Shown: positions 1-11,400 of the stretch, in pieces
How the letters are laid out: every line of letters starts with the position of its first letter
Position numbering within the stretch: position 1 is the first letter of the stretch
From: Zea mays
Lineage: Eukaryota > Streptophyta > Magnoliopsida > Poales > Poaceae
Length of the DNA: 64,000 bases
NCBI RefSeq assembly: GCF_902167145.1
Contig: NW_023367223.1
Location: 78,291-142,290 of the forward strand
Direction of reading: 5' to 3'
Translations under genes and position numbers: made by a program
Notes under the pieces: generated by a model
Told to the model about the DNA's origin: nothing
Seen by the model: only the letters and a program-made list of their open reading frames with translations
The model's database searches: none

Positions 1-567
1 ATGTAGTTCATGAACTCGACAAAAGCTGTCGGCAAATGGTTCCATCGCCTGACTTCGGAGAGCCCAGATGTATACGCTAAGCCTGACAATCGCATTGGGG
101 GTCAGCTGGTGAAAGTAGATACCAAATTGATCTAGTACGCCAGAAATTATCCTATTTAAAGGAAATCTTAATCCAGCCTTTAAGAAGCTCTTGAAAATGA
201 CTATTTCATCCTTTTCTGGCTTCGGGGTAGTTTCTTCCCCCCCAAAGCGAAGTAACTTCTTCTCATTTTCAGTAAAATAACCCGACTTCACCATCTTGGG
301 GAAGTCAGCCTTGAAAACAGTTGACTTGCCAAAGTCGAAATGGCTGGGCTTACTTGGCGCGGCAATATGAGAATCATCTTCAGGATCAGTTTCTTCAGTG
401 TTTTCTTCTTCTACTACGGCAGTTGTTTGTTCTGTTTCAGCAGTAGGGTTTTCTTCTGTAGTTACCAGCCCGGAACGTCGCATTGGTTCGGAGATAGGGA
501 CAGTCTCCGAAGCTTCAATTTCGCCTCCCTCACGCTCAACCCTAGCAGTCGAACGCAATCTGGCCAT
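1..567 (-). CDS. Antisense accessory protein of an LTR retrotransposon, gypsy-type transposon domain (partial at window edge)
   Basis: The minus strand is open from an ATG at 565-567 through 189 codons to the window edge without a stop, so the C-terminus is missing. The N-terminus is basic (MARLRSTARVERE). Residues 10-90 are rich in Glu and Thr. From about residue 98 there is a globular part with FKADFPKMVKSGYFTENEKK, and from about 140 FKSFLKAGLRFPLNRIISGV followed by DQFGIYFHQLTPNAIVRL. I recognise this as the plant domain annotated as putative gypsy-type transposon (PF04195). The gene runs against its host element, between pol and the 3' LTR, and a TATA-like box lies 184 bp upstream of the ATG. 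This layout fits the antisense accessory gene reported for maize Grande elements. The biochemical function is unknown. No frame break is seen in the visible part. Confidence 0.72.
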   Translation of the reverse strand, partial: MARLRSTARVEREGGEIEASETVPISEPMRRSGLVTTEENPTAETEQTTAVVEEENTEETDPEDDSHIAAPSKPSHFDFGKSTVFKADFPKMVKSGYFTENEKKLLRFGGEETTPKPEKDEIVIFKSFLKAGLRFPLNRIISGVLDQFGIYFHQLTPNAIVRLSVYIWALRSQAMEPFADSFCRVHELH

Positions 568-1002
568 TTAAATCTGAAATTGTGGAATTTAAAAATATCT
601 TTCTTCCGAAGTTTTTCTGGACGAAGCAGGCTTCAAGTTGGAGCTTCGTTCGATTCCTAGAGTCAAGCTTCGGCGATGGCTAAAAATTTTGGCAGCGAAA
701 CAGTGCAAATAGCAATGAATGCTGTGGTAACTTCACACCTACTCGTCTGTTTATATAGTGCTGCAGGTAAGAAGGCGAAGCGCCAGAATTTTTACACCAG
801 GCGGACACCCGCTCGCACTCGCTGCGTGGTGGACCGCAGAGACCGAACAGTAACTCTGCAAGGTGGGGCCGCTATACGCTGGATGATGGAATCGTTTCTC
901 GACAACGAGCTCAGGGAAGGTGTTTTTTCAGACCTTCGGCGCTCCGAAGCTTAAGAGACTTTTTTCACGAATCAAGCTCGTTACGAAAAACGATCTAGCA
1001 CC
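568..1002. other. Non-coding 3' internal region of the first retrotransposon
   Basis: This stretch lies between the antisense ATG and the polypurine tract. It holds the presumed antisense promoter and leader. A short + strand frame at 676-954 is not supported as a gene. Several CTTCGG/CCGAAG words occur, as in the adjacent LTR. Confidence 0.5.
751..757 (-). promoter_or_regulatory. TATA-like box for the antisense accessory ORF
   Basis: On the minus strand the sequence reads CACTATATAAACAG, with TATATAA at 757-751. It lies about 184 bp upstream of the ATG at 567, a plausible distance for a TATA box plus a 5' leader of about 150 nt. No other strong TATA lies between it and the ATG. Use as a promoter is inferred. 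Confidence 0.45.
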
Positions 1003-1016
1003 GCAAAAGGGGCTAC
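1003..1016 (+). other. Polypurine tract (plus-strand primer site)
   Basis: GCAAAAGGGGCTAC lies immediately 5' of the LTR start TGTTGGG. A purine run abutting the 3' LTR is the expected priming site for second-strand DNA synthesis, and it fixes the element's orientation as +. Confidence 0.8.
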
Positions 1017-1582
1017 TGTTGGGTCTATGCTTCGTCGCCGAAGGTCTTATAGAAAGAAGTGGTCCTCGGCTGAAGCTGTTAGCATAAGATAGCCGAAGGG
1101 TCCTCTTCGTGAAGCTTCGTCATTACAAACCGACTTAAACATAGAATGACCTTTTAGTCCATAAAGGTCTGAGTCAATGTTGTAAGCTTTTATAAGGGGC
1201 ATACTTGTAATTCTTCACAGGCTGCGTCCTGTGCCTATAAATAGTGAACAGTATTCCATTACTATTCACGCTTTCTGATTTTTGCAATCGCATCTTTTGG
1301 GAATCAGACTTTGCCAAGGCAGAGGTATAAATGTATTCAATGATATAACATGATTCGTTTGTGATTTATTCCTCTATTTATACCCTTTATTTTATTTTGT
1401 CTTATGCAACTCATCAAAGTCTAATTACGAAGATTTAACCTTCGTAATTGTATTCTTATTAACCTTCGTCCGAGGCTCATTATCCTCAAGGGAATAATGC
1501 TTTACGGACGAAGGACGTTAACATTTAACATTTTATGTTGCCTTGTTCTTAATTCATAGCATTTGAGAACAAGTCCCCAACA
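1017..1582 (+). repeat. 3' LTR, 566 bp
   Basis: The LTR has 7-bp terminal inverted repeats TGTTGGG and CCCAACA, a polypurine tract directly upstream and knob satellite directly downstream. It contains many CTTCG/CGAAG words and a TATAAATA box in its middle. The partner 5' LTR is outside the window, so the insertion cannot be dated here. Confidence 0.85.
1236..1243 (+). promoter_or_regulatory. TATA box in the 3' LTR
   Basis: TATAAATA lies about 220 bp into the LTR, in the context GTGCCTATAAATAGTG. Its position fits a U3 core promoter with R starting some 30 bp downstream. In this 3' copy it could drive transcription outward into the satellite, but nothing in the sequence shows that it does. 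Confidence 0.55.
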
Positions 1583-3580
1583 TCGATGATCAATGGCCAC
1601 AACCCCCATTTTTGTCGAAAATAGCCATGAATGATCATTTTCAAAAATACCAAAGGCTAACACGTACGGATTTTTGACCAAGAAATGGTCTCCACCAGAA
1701 ATCCAAGAATGTGATCTATGGCAAGGAAACATATGTGGGGTGAGGTGTACGAGCCTCTGGTCGATGATCAATGGCCACACAACCCCCAATTTGCCAAAAA
1801 TAGCCATGAATGACCATTTTCAATAATACAGAAGGCTAACACGTACGAGTTTTTAACCAAGAAATGGTTTCCTCCAGAAATCCAAGAATGTAATCTATGG
1901 CAAGGAAACATATGTGGGGTGAGGTTTATGAGCCTCTAGTCGATGATAAATGGCCACACAACCCCCATTTTTTATGAAAATAGCCATGAGCGACCTTGAA
2001 AATAGCCATGAGCGACCATTTTCAATAATACTAGAGGCTAACACCTACGGATTTTAGACCAAGAAATGGTCTCCACCAGAAATCCAAGAATGTGATCTAT
2101 GGCAAGGAAACATATGTGGGGTGAGGTGTATGAGCGTCTTGTCGATGATCAATGGCCACACAACCCCCATTTTTGTCGAAAATAGCCATGAACGACCATT
2201 TTCAATAATACCGAAGGCTAACACCTACGGATTTTTGACCAAGAAATGGTCTCCACCAGAAATCCAAGAATGTGATCTATGGCAAGGAAACATATGTGGG
2301 GTGAGGTGTATGAGCCTCTGGTCGACGATCAATGGCCACACAACCCCCATTTTTTATGAAAATAGCCATGAGCGACCTTGAAAATAGCCATGAGCGACCA
2401 TTTTCAATAATACTAGAGGCTAACACCTACGGATTTTAGACCAAGAAATGGTCTCCACCAGAAATCCAAGAATGTGATCTATGGCAAGGAAACATATGTG
2501 GGGTGAGGTGTATGAGCGTCTGGTCGATGATCAATGGCCACACAACCCCCATTTTTGTCGAAAATAGCCATGAACGACCATTTTCAATAATACCGAAGGC
2601 TAACACCTACGGATTTTTGACCAAGAAATGGTTTCCACCAGAAATCCAAGAATGTGATCTATGGCAAGGAAAGATATGTGGGGTGAGGTGTATGAGCCTC
2701 TGGTCGATGATCAATGGCCACACAACCCCCATTTTTGTCGAAAATAGCCATGAACGACCATTTTCAATAATATCGAAGGCTAACACCTACGGATTTTTGA
2801 CCAAGAAATGGTCTCCACCAGAAATCCAAGAATGTGATCTACGACAAGGAAACATATGTGGGGTGAGGTGTATGAGCCTCTGGTCGACGATCAATGGCCA
2901 CACAACCCCCATTTTGCCGAAAATAGCCATGAATGACCATTTTCAATAATATCGAAGGCTAACACCTACGGATTTTTGACCAAGAAATGGTCTCCACCAG
3001 AAATCCAAGAATGTGATCTACGACAAGGAAACATATGTGGGGTGAGGTGTATGAGCCTCTGGTCGACGATCAATGGCCACACAACCCCCATTTTGCAGAA
3101 AATAGCCATGAATGACCATTTTCAATAATACCGAAGGCTAACACGTACGAGTTTTTAACCAAGAAATGGTTTCCACCAGAAATCGAAGAATGTAATCTAT
3201 GGCAAGGAAACATATGTGGGGTGAGGTTTATGAGCCTCTAGTCGATGATAAATGGCCACACAACCCCTATTTTTTATGAAAATAGCCATGAGCGACCTTG
3301 AAAATAGCCATGAGCGACCATTTTCAATAATACTAGAGGCTAACACCTACGGATTTTAGACCAAGAAATGGTCTCCACCAGAAATCCAAGAATGTGATCT
3401 ATGGCAAGGAAACATATGTGGGGTGAGGTGTATGAGCGTCTGGTCGATGATCAATGGCCACACAACCCCCATTTTTGTCAAAAATAGCCATGAATGACCA
3501 TTTTCAATAATATCGAAGGCTAACACCTACGGATTTTTGACCAAGAAATGGTCTCCACCAGAAATCCAAGAATGTGATCT
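1583..3580 (+). repeat. Segmental block, copy 1 (recurs at offset 2,962 bp)
   Basis: Both copies begin with a monomer that has lost CA in GGCCACAACCCCC and carries GAATGATCATTTTCAAAAATACC. Both later share a TTTTTGTCAAAAATAGCC variant (3471 and 6432). The copies part company at about 3580 and 6540. The first retrotransposon sits exactly at the start of copy 1. Confidence 0.75.
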
Positions 3581-4544
3581 ATGGCAAGGAAACATATGTG
3601 GGGTGAGGTGTATGAGCCTCTGGTCGACGATCAATGGCCACACAACCCTAATTTTTGTCGAAAATAGCCATGAACGACCATTTTCAATGACATTGAAGGC
3701 TAACACCTACGGATTTTTGACCAAGAAATGGTCTCCACCATAAATCCAAGAATGTGATCTATGGCAAGGAAACATATGTGTAGTGAGGTGTATGAGCCTC
3801 TGGTCGATGATCAATGGCCACACAACCCCCATTTTTGTCGAAAATAGCCATGAATGACCATTTACAATAATACCGAAGGCTAACACGTACGGATTTTTGA
3901 CCAAGAAATGGTCTCCACCAGAAATCCAAGAATATGATCTATGGCAAGGAAACATATGTGGGGTGAGGTGTATGAGCCTCTTGTCGACGATCAATGGCCA
4001 CACAACCCCCATTTTGCCGAAAATAGCCATGAATGACCATTTTCAATAATACTGAAGGCTAACACGTACGAGTTTTTAACCAAGAAATGGTCTCCACCAG
4101 AAATCCAAGAATGTAATCTATGGCAAGGAAACATATGTGGGGTGAGGTTTATGAGCCTCTAGTCGATGATAAATGGCCACACAAGCTCCATTTTTTATGA
4201 AAATAGCCATGAGCGACCTTGAAAATAGCCATGAGCGACCATTTTCAATAATACTAGAGGCTAACACCTACGGATTTTAGACCAAGAAATGGTCTCCACC
4301 AGAAATCCAAGAATGTGATCTATGGCAAGGAAACATATGTGGGGTGAGGTGTATGAGCGTCTGGTCGATGATCAATGGCCACACAACCCCCATTTTTGTC
4401 GAAAATAGCCATGAATGACCATTTTCAATAATACCGAAGGCTAACACCTACGGATTTTTGACCAAGAAATGGTCTCCACCAGAAATCCAAGAATGTGATC
4501 TATGGCAAGGAAACATATGTGGGGTGAGGTGTATGAGCCTCTGG

Positions 4545-6540
4545 TCGATGATCAATGGCCACAACCCCCATTTTTGTCGAAAATAGCCATGAATGATCAT
4601 TTTCAAAAATACCAAAGGCTAACACGTACGGATTTTTGACCAAGAAATGGTCTCCACCAGAAATCCAAGAATGTGATCTATGGCAAGGAAACATATGTGG
4701 GGTGAGGTGTACGAGCCTCTGGTCGATGATCAATGGCCACACAACCCCCATTTTGCCAAAAATAGCCATGAATGACCATTTTCAATAATACCGAAGGCTA
4801 ACACGTACGAGTTTTTAACCAAGAAATGGTTTCCTCCAGAAATCCATGAATGTAATCTATGGCAAGGAAACATATGTGGGGTGAGGTTTATGAGCCTCTA
4901 GTCGATGATAAATGGCCACACAACCCCCATTTTTTATGAAAATAGCCATGAGCGACCTTGAAAATAGCCATGAGCGACCATTTTCAATAATACTAGAGGC
5001 TAACACCTACGGATTTTAGACCAAGAAATGGTCTCCACCAGAAATCCAAGAATGTGATCTATGGCAAGGAAACATATGTGGGGTGAGGTGTATGAGCGTC
5101 TGGTCGATGATCAATGGCCACACAACCCCCATTTTTGTCGAAAATAGCCATGAACGACCATTTTCAATAATACCGAAGGCTAACACCTACGGATTTTTGA
5201 CCAAGAAATGGTCTCCACCAGAAATCCAAGAATGTGATCTATGGCAAGGAAACATATGTGGGGTGAGGTGTATGAGCCTCTGGTCGACGATCAATGGCCA
5301 CACAACCCCCATTTTTTATGAAAATAGCCATGAGCGACCTTGAAAATAGCCATGAGCGACCATTTTCAATAATACTAGAGGCTAACACCTACGGATTTTA
5401 GGCCAAGAAATGGTCTCCACCAGAAATCCAAGAATGTGATCTATGGCAAGGAAACATATGGGGGTGAGGTGTATGAGCGTCTGGTCGATGATCAATGGCC
5501 ACACAACCCCCATTTTTGTCGAAAATAGCCATGAACGACCATTTTCAATAATACCGAAGGCTAACACCTACGGATTTTTGACCAAGAAATGGTTTCCACC
5601 AGAAATCCAAGAATGTGATCTATGGCAAGGAAACATATGTGGGGTGAGGTGTATGAGCCTCTGGTCGATGATCAATGGCCACACAACCCCCATTTTTGTC
5701 GAAAATAGCCATGAACGACCATTTTCAATAATATCGAAGGCTAACACCTACGGATTTTTGACCAAGAAATGGTCTCCACCAGAAATCCAAGAATGTGATC
5801 TACGACAAGGAAACATATGTGGGGTGAGGTGTATGAGCCTCTGGTCGACGATCAATGGCCACACAACCCCCATTTTGCCGAAAATAGCCATGAATGACCA
5901 TTTTCAATAATATCGAAGGCTAACACCTACGGATTTTTGACAAAGAAATGGTCTCCACCAGAAATCCAAGAATGTGATCTACGACAAGGAAACATATGTG
6001 GGGTGAGGTGTATGAGCCTCTGGTCGACGATCAATGGCCACACAACCCCCATTTTGCAGAAAATAGCCATGAATGACCATTTTCAATAATACCGAAGGCT
6101 AACACGTACGAGTTTTTAACCAAGAAATGGTTTCCACCAGAAATCCAAGAATGTAATCTATGGCAAGGAAACATATGTGGGGTGAGGTTTATGAGCCTCT
6201 AGTCGATGATAAATGGCCACACAACCCCCATTTTTTATGAAAATAGCCATGAGCGACCTTGAAAATAGCCATGAGCGACCATTTTCAATAATACTAGAGG
6301 CTAACACCTACGGATTTTAGACCAAGAAATGGTCTCCACCAGAAATCCAAGAATGTGATATATGGCAAGGAAACATATGTGGGGTGAGGTGTATGAGCGT
6401 CTGGTCGATGATCAATGGCCACACAACCCCCATTTTTGTCAAAAATAGCCATGAATGACCATTTTCAATAATATCGAAGGCTAACACCTACGGATTTTTG
6501 ACCAAGAAATGGTCTCCACCAGAAATCCAAGAATGTGATC
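4545..6540 (+). repeat. Segmental block, copy 2 (offset 2,962 bp)
   Basis: This is the second copy of the multi-monomer block starting at 1583, recognised by the same private variants in the same order. Small differences (for example a lost T at 5460) accumulated after the duplication. Confidence 0.75.
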
Positions 6541-6750
6541 TATGGCAAGGAAACATATCTGGGGTGAGGTGTATGAGCGTCTGGTCGATGATCAATGGCC
6601 ACACAACCCCCATTTTTGTCGAAAATAGCCATGAACGACCATTTTCAATAATACCGAAGGCTAACACGTACGGATTTTTTACCAAGAAATGGTCTCCACC
6701 AGAAATCCAAGAATGTGATCTATGGCAAGGAAACATATGTGGGGTGAGGT

Positions 6751-6760
6751 GTATGAGGCA
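6751..6760. other. Orientation-switch junction (forward to reverse)
   Basis: The forward monomer breaks at GGTGTATGAG and the reversed monomer begins GGCAAAATGGGGG. Only one or two bases (G/GG) are shared at the join at about 6757. Confidence 0.8.
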
Positions 6761-8283
6761 AAATGGGGGTTGTGTGGCCATTGATCGTCGACCAGAGGCT
6801 CATACACCTCACCCCACATATGTTTCCTTGTCGTAGATCACATTCTTGGATTTCTGGTGGAGACCATTTCTTGGTCAAAAATCCGTAGGTGTTAGCCTTC
6901 GATATTATTGAAAATGGTCATTCATGGCTATTTTCGGCAAAATGGGGTTGTGTGGCCATTGATCGTCGACCAGAGGCTCATACACCTCACCCCACATATG
7001 TTTCCTTGTCGTAGATCACATTCTTGGATTTCTGGTGGAGACCATTTCTTGGTCAAAAATCCGTAGGTGTTAGCCTTCGATATTATTGAAAATGGTCGTT
7101 CATGGCTATTTTCGACAAAAATGGAGGTTGTGTGGCCATTGATCATCGACCAGAGGCTCATACACCTCACCCCACATATGTTTCCTTGCCATAGATCACA
7201 TTCTTGGATTTCTGGTGGAGACCATTTCTTGGTAAAAAATCCGTAGGTGTTAGCCTTCGGTATTATTGAAAATGGTCGTTCATGGCTATTTTCGACAAAA
7301 ATGGGGGTTGTGTGGCCATTGATCATCGACCAGACGCTCATACACCTCACCCCACATATGTTTCCTTGCCATAGATCACATTCTTGGATTTCTGGTGGAG
7401 ACCATTTCTTGGTCAAAAATCCATAGGTGTTAGCCTTCGATATTATTGAAAATGGTCGTTCATGGCTATTTTCGACAAAAATGGGGGTTGTGTGGCCATT
7501 GATCATCGACCAGACGCTCATACACCTCACCCCACATATGTTTCCTTGCCATAGATCACATTCTTGGATTTCTGGTGGAGACCATTTCTTGGTCTAAAAT
7601 CCGTAGGTGTTAGCCTCTAGTATTATTGAAAATGGTCGCTCATGGCTATTTTCAAGGTCGCTCATGGCTATTTTCATAAAAAATGGGGTTTGTGTGGCCA
7701 TTTATCATCGACTAGAGGCTCATAAACCTCACCCCACATATGTTTCCTTGCCATAGATTACATTCTTGGATTTCTGGTGGAAACCATTTCTTGGTTAAAA
7801 ACTCGTACGTGTTAGCCTTCGGTATTATTGAAAATGGTCATTCATGGCTATTTTCGGCAAAATGGGGGTTGTGTGGCCATTGATCGTCGACCAGAGGCTC
7901 ATACACCTCACCCCACATATGTTTCCTTGTCGTAGATCACATTCTTGGATTTCTGGTGGAGACCATTTCTTGGTCAAAAATCCGTAGGTGTTAGCCTTCG
8001 ATATTATTGAAAATGGTCATTCATGGCTATTTTCGGCAAAATGGGGGTTGTGTGGCCATTGATCGTCGACCAGAGGCTCATACACCTCACCCCACATATG
8101 TTTCCTTGTCGTAGATCACATTCTTGGATTTCTGGTGGAGACCATTTCTTGGTCAAAAATCCGTAGGTGTTAGCCTTCGATATTATTGAAAATGGTCGTT
8201 CATGGCTATTTTCGACAAAAATGGGGGTTGTGTGGCCATTGATCATCGACCAGAGGCTCATACACCTCACCCCACATATGTTT

Positions 8284-8292
8284 CCTTGCCAT
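8284..8292. repeat. Target-site duplication of the MITE, left copy
   Basis: CCTTGCCAT is a normal part of the reversed knob monomer (GTTTCCTTGCCATAGATC). It is repeated at 8448-8456, and removing the insert plus one copy restores an ordinary monomer. Confidence 0.85.
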
Positions 8293-8447
8293 GAGCCATT
8301 GGCAATTTTGCCATTATCATTTGTGGGCTTCGCCAGTATGCCATCGGACCCACAAATCATAGACACAGACGGTCCCACTAGTCATAGACACGGGATGGCA
8401 TAATAACAGGCAGCCAAAATTGAGAGTGGCAAAATAGCAAATTTCTC
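8293..8447. mobile_element. Mutator-type MITE inserted in a knob monomer
   Basis: A 155-bp stretch of non-satellite DNA interrupts a reversed knob monomer. It is flanked by perfect 9-bp repeats CCTTGCCAT (8284-8292 and 8448-8456), of which the uninterrupted monomer has one. The ends form imperfect terminal inverted repeats: GAGCCATTGGCAATTTTGCCA at the left against GAGAAATTTGCTATTTTGCCA (reverse complement) at the right, about 17 of 21 matching. A 9-bp target duplication with GAG-starting inverted ends indicates the Mutator superfamily. The element has no coding capacity and must have been moved by a transposase encoded elsewhere. Confidence 0.82.
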
Positions 8448-8456
8448 CCTTGCCAT
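8448..8456. repeat. Target-site duplication of the MITE, right copy
   Basis: This is the second copy of CCTTGCCAT, identical to 8284-8292. Confidence 0.85.
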
Positions 8457-11400
8457 AGATCACATTCTTGGATTTCTGGTGGAGACCATTTCTTGGTCAA
8501 AAATCCGTAGGTGTTAGCCTTCGGTATTTTTGAAAATGGTCGTACATGGCTATTTTCGACAAAAATGGGGGTTGTGTGGCCATTGATCATCGACCAGACG
8601 CTCATACACCTCACCCCACATATGTTTCCTTGCCATAGATCACATTCTTGGATTTCTGGTGGAGACCATTTCTTGGTCTAAAATCCGTAGGTGTTACCTC
8701 TAGTATTATTGAAAATGGTCGCTCATGGCTATTTTCAAGGTCGCTCATGGCTATTTTCATAAAAAATGGGGGTTGTGTGGCCATTGATCGTCGACCAGAG
8801 GCTCATACACCTCACCCCACATATGTTTCCTTGCCATAGATCACATTCTTGGATTTCTGGTGGAGACCATTTCTTGGTCAAAAATCCGTAGGTGTTAGCC
8901 TTCGGTATTATTGAAAATGGTCGTTCATGGCTATTTTCGACAAAAATGGGGGTTGTGTGGCCATTGATCATCAACCAGACGCTCATACACCTCACCCCAC
9001 ATATGTTTCCTTGCCATAGATCACATTCTTGGATTTCTGGTGGAGACCATTTCTTGGTCTAAAATCCGTAGGTGTTAGCCTCTAGTATTATTGAAAATGG
9101 TCGCTCATGGCTATTTTCAAGGTCGCTCATGGCTATTTTCATAAAAAATGGGGGTTGTGTGGCCATTTATCATCGACTAGAGGCTCATAAACCTCACCCC
9201 ACATATGTTTCCTTGCCATAGATTACAATCTTGGATTTCTGGTGGAAACCATTTCTTGGTTAAAAACTCGTACGTGTTAGCCTTCGGTATTATTGAAAAT
9301 GGTCATTCATGGCTATTTTTGGCAAAATGGGGGTTGTGTGGCCATTGATCATCGACTAGAGGCTCGTACACCTCACCCCACATATGTTTCCTTGCCATAG
9401 ATCACATTCTTGGATTTCTGGTGGAGACCATTTCTTGGTCAAAAATCCGTACGTGTTAGCCTTTGGTATTTTTGAAAATGATCATTCATGCCTATTTTCG
9501 ACAAAAATGGGGGTTGTGTGGCCATTGATCATCGACTAGAGGCTCATACACCTCACCCCACATATGTTTCCTTGCCATAGATCACATTCTTGGATTTCTG
9601 GTGGAGATCATTTCTTGGTCAAAAATCCGTAGGTGTTAGCCTTCGGTATTATTGAAAATGGTCATTCATGGCTATTTTCGACAAAAATGGGGGTTGTCTG
9701 GCCATTGATCATCGACCAGACGCTCATACACCTCACCCCACATATGTTTCCTTGCCATAGATCACATTCTTGGATTTCTGGTGGAGACCATTTCTTGGTC
9801 TAAAATCCGTAGGTGTTAGCCTCTAGTATTATTGAAAATGGTCGCTCATGGCTATTTTCAAGGTCGCTCATGGCTATTTTCATAAAAAATGGAGCTTGTG
9901 TGGCCATTTATCATCGACTAGAGGCTCATAAACCTCACCCCACATATGTTTCCTTGCCATAGATTACATTCTTGGATTTCTGGTGGAGACCATTTCTTGG
10001 TTAAAAACTCGTACGTGTTAGCCTTCGGTATTATTGAAAATGGTCATTCATGGCTATTTTCGGCAAAATGGGGGTTGTGTGGCCATTGATCGTCGACCAG
10101 AGGCTCATACACCTCACCCCACATATGTTTCCTTGCCATAGATCACATTCTTGGATTTCTGGTGGAGACCATTTCTTGGTCAAAAATCCGTAGGTGTTAG
10201 CCTTCGGTATTATTGAAAATGGTCGTTCATGGCTATTTTCGACAAAAATGGGGGTTGTGTGGCCATTGATCATCGACCAGACGCTCATACACCTCACCCC
10301 ACATATGTTTCCTTGCCATAGATCACATTCTTGGATTTCTGGTGGAGACCATTTCTTGGTCTAAAATCCGTAGGTGTTAGCCTCTAGTATTATTGAAAAT
10401 GGTCGCTCATGGCTATTTTCAAGGTCGCTCATGGCTATTTTCATAAAAAATGGGGGTTGTGTGGCCATTTATCATCGACTAGAGGCTCATAAACCTCACC
10501 CCACATATGTTTCATTGCCATAGATTACATTCTTGGATTTCTGGTGGAAACCATTTCTTGGTTAAAAACTCGTACGTGTTAGCCTTCGGTATTATTGAAA
10601 ATGGTCATTCATGGCTATTTTCGGCAAAATGGGGGTTGTGTGGCCATTGATCGTCGACCAGAGGCTCATACACCTCACCCCACATATGTTTCCTTGTCGT
10701 AGATCACATTCTTGGATTTCTGGTGGAGACCATTTCTTGGTCAAAAATCCGTAGGTGTTAGCCTTCGATATTATTGAAAATGGTCGTTCATGGCTATTTT
10801 CGACAAAAATGGAGGTTGTGTGGCCATTGATCATCGACCAGAGGCTCACACACCTCACCCCACATATGTTTCCTTGCCATAGATCACATTCTTGGATTTC
10901 TGGTGGAGACCATTTCTTGGTCAAAAATCCGTAGGTGTTAGCCTTCGGTATTATTGAAAATGGTCGTTCATGGCTATTTTCGACAAAAATGGGGGTTGTG
11001 TGGCCATTGATCATCGACCAGACGCTCATACACCTCACCCCACATATGTTTCCTTGCCATAGATCACATTCTTGGATTTCTAGTGGAGACCATTTCTTGG
11101 TCTAAAATCCGTAGGTGTTAGCCTCTAGTATTATTGAAAATGGTCGCTCATGGCTATTTTCAAGGTCGCTCATGGCTATTTTCATAAAAATGGGGGTTGT
11201 GTGGCCATTTATCATCGACTAGAGGCTCATAAACCTCACCCCACATATGTTTCCTTGCCATAGATTACATTCTTGGATTTCTGGTGGAAACCATTTCTTG
11301 GTTAAAAACTCGTACGTGTTAGCCTTCGGTATTATTGAAAATGGTCATTCATGGCTATTTTCGGCAAAATGGGGGTTGTGTGGCAATTGATCGTCGACCA

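Larger units (their letters stand above)
1..1582 (+). mobile_element. 3' end of an LTR retrotransposon inserted in knob satellite (left part outside window)
   Basis: The sequence from 1 to 1582 is unrelated to the satellite that follows. On the + strand it holds internal DNA, a polypurine tract (AAAAGGGGCTAC) and an LTR that opens TGTTGGG and closes CCCAACA, after which a knob monomer begins in mid-unit. The element is therefore in + orientation and only its 3' end is visible. If it made a 5-bp target duplication, the right copy would be TCGAT at 1583-1587. A long 3' internal region with an antisense accessory gene and an LTR of roughly 0.6 kb recall the maize Grande family. That family name is inference from memory; the retrotransposon identity is secure. 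Confidence 0.88.
1583..6757 (+). repeat. 180-bp knob satellite array, forward orientation
   Basis: Tandem monomers have a 180-bp period and the core GGCCACACAACCCCCATTTT...TGACCAAGAAATGGTCTCCACC...GGAAACATATGTGGGGTGAGG. I recognise this as the maize knob 180-bp repeat. The first monomer is cut by the LTR at 1582. Interspersed monomers carry a 22-bp internal duplication (GAAAATAGCCATGAGCGACCTT), which makes them about 202 bp. A block beginning at 1583 recurs at 4545. The array ends where orientation flips at about 6757. No gene is present. Confidence 0.95.

Noticed and set aside
676..954. 92-codon + strand ORF near the first polypurine tract
   Set aside because: It overlaps the presumed antisense promoter region, shows no domain and is of a length expected by chance.
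6928..7530. Long ORFs across the satellite (for example 200 codons here, 148-155 codons at 2503, 5443, 10592, 25861, 61196)
   Set aside because: They are translations of the 180-bp repeat in frames left open because the period is divisible by three. They have no recognised domain, no unique sequence and no promoter, and they exist on both strands.
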